64,000 nt of DNA from Hydractinia symbiolongicarpus (lineage: Eukaryota > Cnidaria > Hydrozoa > Anthoathecata > Hydractiniidae), in contig NC_079883.1 in the NCBI RefSeq assembly GCF_029227915.1, positions 30,196,001 through 30,260,000 on the forward strand. Reading direction: 5' to 3'. Each line of letters opens with the position of its first letter. Within the stretch, counting starts at the first letter, position 1. The notes under the pieces are model-generated. The model was not told the origin of the DNA and made no database searches. It saw only the letters and a list, made by a program, of their open reading frames with translations. This document shows positions 61,114 to 64,000 of this stretch, one piece after another. A program made the translations under genes and the position numbers.

Positions 61114-64000
61114 GCGTCACATATTCGTACCAACATGTATTTAGTGATTTTTTTCCGATGTGACTAAGTTGCATCGCTTTTAACAGTGAAACGATTGACT
61201 GTGGGACTTAATTGAATTGATTCTTGACTATGAACTTGTAAATGTGATAAATGAGCCAATTTGGCTCCAAGGAATAACAATCTTCTTAATTCGACATGAT
61301 TGCTGGAATTCAGCAAGTACACTAGGCTCTGTGGTAGTGCTTTATTTAAAAACTTAGATAAAAAAGTCTTTTTTTCTGTGAGACTAATCCTGGCCGTTAG
61401 CACGCGCTGAAGAAATAGAGACATTCTCAAAATCTACACTTCATCGACTTCTTGGCGGTATCAATCCGTTTGAGTTACAATGGTTTCGTCACATGTTCGT
61501 ACCAACATGTATGTAGCGATAGTATTTTGATATTACTCGGTTCAGTGAAACGATTGACTGTGGGACTTAATTGAACTAACTTTGGACTGTGACCTGATAA
61601 ATGTTATAAATGGGCCAGTTTGACTACAAGAAATAACATTCTTCTTAAATTGACATGATTGCTGGAACTCAACGATTACACTGGTAGCACTTTTTAAAAA
61701 ATTAAGATAAAAAAGTCATTTTTTACTGCGGGACCAATCCTAGCCGTTATCGCGCGCTGAAGAAATAGCGACAGTTTCAAAAACTACATTTCATTGACTT
61801 TCTAATGGTATCAATCCGTTTGAGTTACAACGGTTGCGTCACATATTCGTACCAACATGTATCTAGTGATATTTTTCCGATGTGACTAAGTTGCATCGCT
61901 TTTAACAGTGAAACGATTGACTGTGGGACTTAATTGAACTGATTCCTGACTGTGACCTTGTAAATGCGATAAATGAGCCACTTGGACTCCAAGGAATACC
62001 ATTCTTCCTAATTCGACATGATTGCTGGAATTCAGCGAGTACACTAGGCTCTGTGGTAGCACTTTTTTAAAAAATTAAGATAAAAAAGTAATTTTTTACT
62101 ATAGGACCAATCCCAGCCGTTATCGCGCGCTGAAGAAATAGCGACAGTTTCAAAAAGTACATTTTATTGACTTTCTAACGGTGTTAATCCGTTTGAGTTA
62201 CAACGGTTGCGTCACATATTCGTCCCCACATGTAGTTAGCGATAGGATTCGGATATTACTAGGCTGCATCGCTTTTAACAGTGAAACGTTTGACTGTGGG
62301 ACTTAATTGAACTGATTTTGTACTTTGACCTTATAAATGTGATAAATGAGCCAGTTTGACTACAAGATGTAACATTCTTCTTAATTTGACTTGATTGCTG
62401 GAACTCAGCGATTGCACTGGGCGCTGTGTTAGAGTTTTATTTAAAAATTAAGTTAAATAAGTCATTTTTTACTGTGGGATCAATCCCAGCCATTAGTTCG
62501 CGCTGAAGAAATAGAGAAAGTTTCAAGAACTACATTTCATTGACTTACTAACGGTGTCAGTCCGTTTGAGTTACAATGGTTGCGTCACATATTTGTACCA
62601 ACATGTATTTAGCGATAGTATTCTGATATTACTAGGTTGCATCGCCTTTAACAGTGAACCGATTGACTGTGGGACTTAATTGAACTAACTTTGGAGTGTG
62701 ATCTGATAAATGTTATAAATGAGCCAGTTTGTCTACAAGAAATATCATTCTTCTTAATTTGACTTGATTGCTGGAACTCATCGATTGCACAGGGCGCTGT
62801 GGTAGAGTTTTATTTAAAACTTAAGTTAAATAAGTCATTCTTTACTGTGGGACCAATCCCAGCCATTAGTTCGCGCTGAAGAAATAGAGACAGTTTCAAA
62901 AACTACTTTTCGTTGACTTTCTAACGGTGTCAATCCGTTTGAGTTACAACGGTTGCGTCACATATTCGTACCAACATGTATTTAGCGATAGTATTCTGGT
63001 ATTACTAGGTTCCATCGCTTTTAACAGTGAAACGATTGAGTGTGGGACTTAATTGAACTAACTTTGGACTGTGACCTGATAAATGTTATAAATGGGCCAG
63101 TTTGACTACGAGAAATAACATTTTTCTTAAATTGACATGATTGCTGAAACTCAGCGATTACACTGGGCGCTGTGGTAGCACTTTTTTAAAAAATTAAGAT
63201 AAAAAAGTAATTTTTTACTATGGGACCAATCCCAGCCGTTATCGCGCGCTGAAGAAAAAGCGACAGTTTCAAAAAGTACATTTTATTGACTTTCTAACGG
63301 TGTTAATCCGTTTGAGTTACAACGGTTGCGTCACATATTCGTACCAACATGTATTTAGAGATTTTTTTCCGATGTCACTAAGTTGCATCGCTTTTAACAG
63401 TGAAACGATTGACTGTGGGACTTAATTGAACTGATTCTGGACTGTGACCTTGTAAATACGATAAATGAGCCAATTGGGCTCCAAGAAATACCATTCGTCT
63501 TAATTCGACATGATTGCTGGAATTCAGCGAATACACTAGGCTCTGTGGTAGTGCTTTATTTAAAAACTTAGATAAATAAGTCTTTTTTTCTGTGGGACTA
63601 ATCCTGGCCGTTAGCACGCGCTGAAGAAATAGAGACATTCTCAAAATCTACACTTCATCGAATTCTTGGCGGTATCAATCCGTTTGAGTTACAATGGTTT
63701 CGTCACATGTTCGTACCAACATGTACTTAGCGATAGTATTCTGATAATACTCGGTTCAGTGAAACGATTGACTGTGAGACTTAATTGAACTAACTTTGGA
63801 CTGTGACCTGATAAATGTTATAAATGGCCAGTTTGACTACAAGAAATGACATTCTTCTTAAATTGACATGATTGCTGGAACTCAACGATTACACTGGGCG
63901 CTGTGGTAGCACTTTTTTAAAAAATTAAGATAAAAAATTCATTTTTTACTGTGGGACCAATCCTAGCCGTTATCGCGCGCTGAAGAAATAGCGACAGCTT
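61114..64000. repeat. Diverged right end with type e and a 2,214-bp duplication
   Basis: Anchors: 61114, 61486, 61836, 62209, 62582, 62955, 63328 and 63700. The monomers at 61486 and 63700 are 2,214 apart and share TACAATGGTTTCGTCACATG, a 13-bp deletion (ACTCGGTTCAGTGAAACG, near 61541 and 63755) and AATCTACACTTCATCG. The 61486 monomer is only 350 bp because it also lost GCGCTGTGG near 61685. Type e occurs only here. Private changes are more frequent than elsewhere. Confidence 0.85.
62955..63327. repeat. Type-e monomer, confined to the right end
   Basis: It combines AACTTTGGACTGTGACC with ATAAATGGGCCAGTTTGAC, CTTAAATTGACATGATTGC, GTAGCACTTTTTTAAAAAAT and a last third reading GTTATCGCGCGCTGAAGAAA then AGCGACAG. 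The TATCGCGCGC and AGCGACAG pair occurs only in monomers at 61486, 61836 (last third only), 62955 and 63700. It is the most diverged subtype in the window. A partly similar monomer at 8435 shares GTAGCACTTTATTAAAAAAT but not the last third. Confidence 0.8.

Larger units (their letters stand above)
1..64000. repeat. 373-bp satellite DNA array, head to tail, filling the window
   Basis: A conserved anchor, GCGTCACATATTCG or a close variant, recurs 170 times on the + strand. Of the 169 intervals, 126 are exactly 373 bp, 25 are 372, six are 371, two are 370, two are 374, and one each is 375, 369, 368, 365 and 350. Two are 510 and one is 508, because part of a monomer is doubled. These sum to the full 63,367 bp from 333 to 63700, so nothing else is inserted. 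All copies point the same way. A monomer twice about 186 bp could cover two nucleosomes, as in many centromeric satellites; that role is inference. Neither array end is in the window. The family is not one I recognise. Confidence 0.98.

Noticed and set aside
10-63644. Short open reading frames of 62-88 codons, several of them repeated (for example 17630-17818, 20239-20427, 25832-26020 on +; 61164-61430, 63378-63644 on -)
   Set aside because: They are copies of the same satellite segments and recur only because the HORs recur. No frame exceeds 88 codons, 373 is not a multiple of 3 so frames shift at every monomer, and no recognisable domain or coding bias is present.
1-64000. CRISPR array, because of regular direct repeats
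   Set aside because: There are no short repeats with unique spacers. The whole 373-bp unit is repeated and the sequence between anchors is itself related throughout.
1-64000. Ribosomal RNA or 5S RNA gene cluster
   Set aside because: No rRNA or 5S sequence was recognised, and no Pol III internal promoter boxes were recognised in the monomer. The T7-T8 tract in type-a monomers alone is not evidence of a terminator.
1-64000. Telomeric repeats or a transposon inside the array
   Set aside because: No TTAGG-type tandem runs were seen. The anchor intervals leave no room for a mobile element: the largest excess is 137 bp, fully explained by duplicated monomer sequence.
1-64000. Identity with the Drosophila 359-bp (1.688) satellite, which has a similar unit length and a TATTCGTAC stretch
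   Set aside because: The rest of the monomer does not resemble what I remember of that family. The short match is probably chance, and a database search would settle it.

Overview
All 64,000 bases are one head-to-tail satellite DNA array. I found no gene, RNA gene, transposon or unique sequence. The monomer is 373 bp. I located 170 copies of a conserved anchor (GCGTCACATATTCG and close variants), all on the + strand, from 333 to 63700. Of the 169 anchor-to-anchor intervals, 126 are exactly 373 bp and 25 are 372 bp. Most of the rest are 365-375 bp; the exceptions are one of 350 bp and three of 508-510 bp. The array enters and leaves the window without a boundary and no monomer is inverted.

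The organism must be a eukaryote with long higher-order-repeat (HOR) satellites, as in centromeric or pericentromeric heterochromatin. A hand count over 61-420 gives 139 G+C in 360 bases (about 39%) and 13 CpG, roughly what composition predicts. The absence of CpG decay fits a genome with little germline CpG methylation, such as many invertebrates, better than a heavily methylated vertebrate or plant, but this is a weak argument. I do not recognise the satellite family or species.

Monomers fall into subtypes (a-f here) told apart by linked blocks of differences in three places: the stretch just after the anchor (linker A with TTTCCGATGTGAC, B with TTCTGATATTAC, B' with TTCGGATATTAC), the middle, and the last third (R1 with CCTGGCCGTTAGCACGCGC, R2 with TCCCAGCC and TTAGTTCGC). 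R1 usually leads into linker B and R2 into A or B'. Subtype order repeats in different HORs along the window: a 1,629-bp unit (1-6.2 kb, with a third copy at 10.7 kb), a mosaic stretch (6.2-15.9 kb), a 7-mer of 2,609 bp (15.9-20.8 kb) nested in a 17-mer of about 6,338 bp (18.0-29.5 kb), a 5-mer of about 1,863 bp (30.2-37.7 kb) split by five monomers of the 17-mer family, a 4-mer of 1,489 bp (38.8-42.5 kb), a displaced 17-mer fragment (42.6-44.5 kb), mixed monomers (44.5-48.4 kb), 3-mers of 1,118 and 1,120 bp (48.4-52.8 kb), a 6-mer of about 2,237 bp (52.6-58.9 kb), a dimer of 745 bp (59.6-61.1 kb), and a more diverged right end with a private subtype (61.1-64 kb).

Nothing here works as a set of genes. 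The biology that can be read is the history of unequal crossover, gene conversion and block amplification, with several exact junctions visible. Short open reading frames do occur, but all are chance frames in repeat sequence: 373 is not a multiple of 3, so no frame survives from one monomer to the next.
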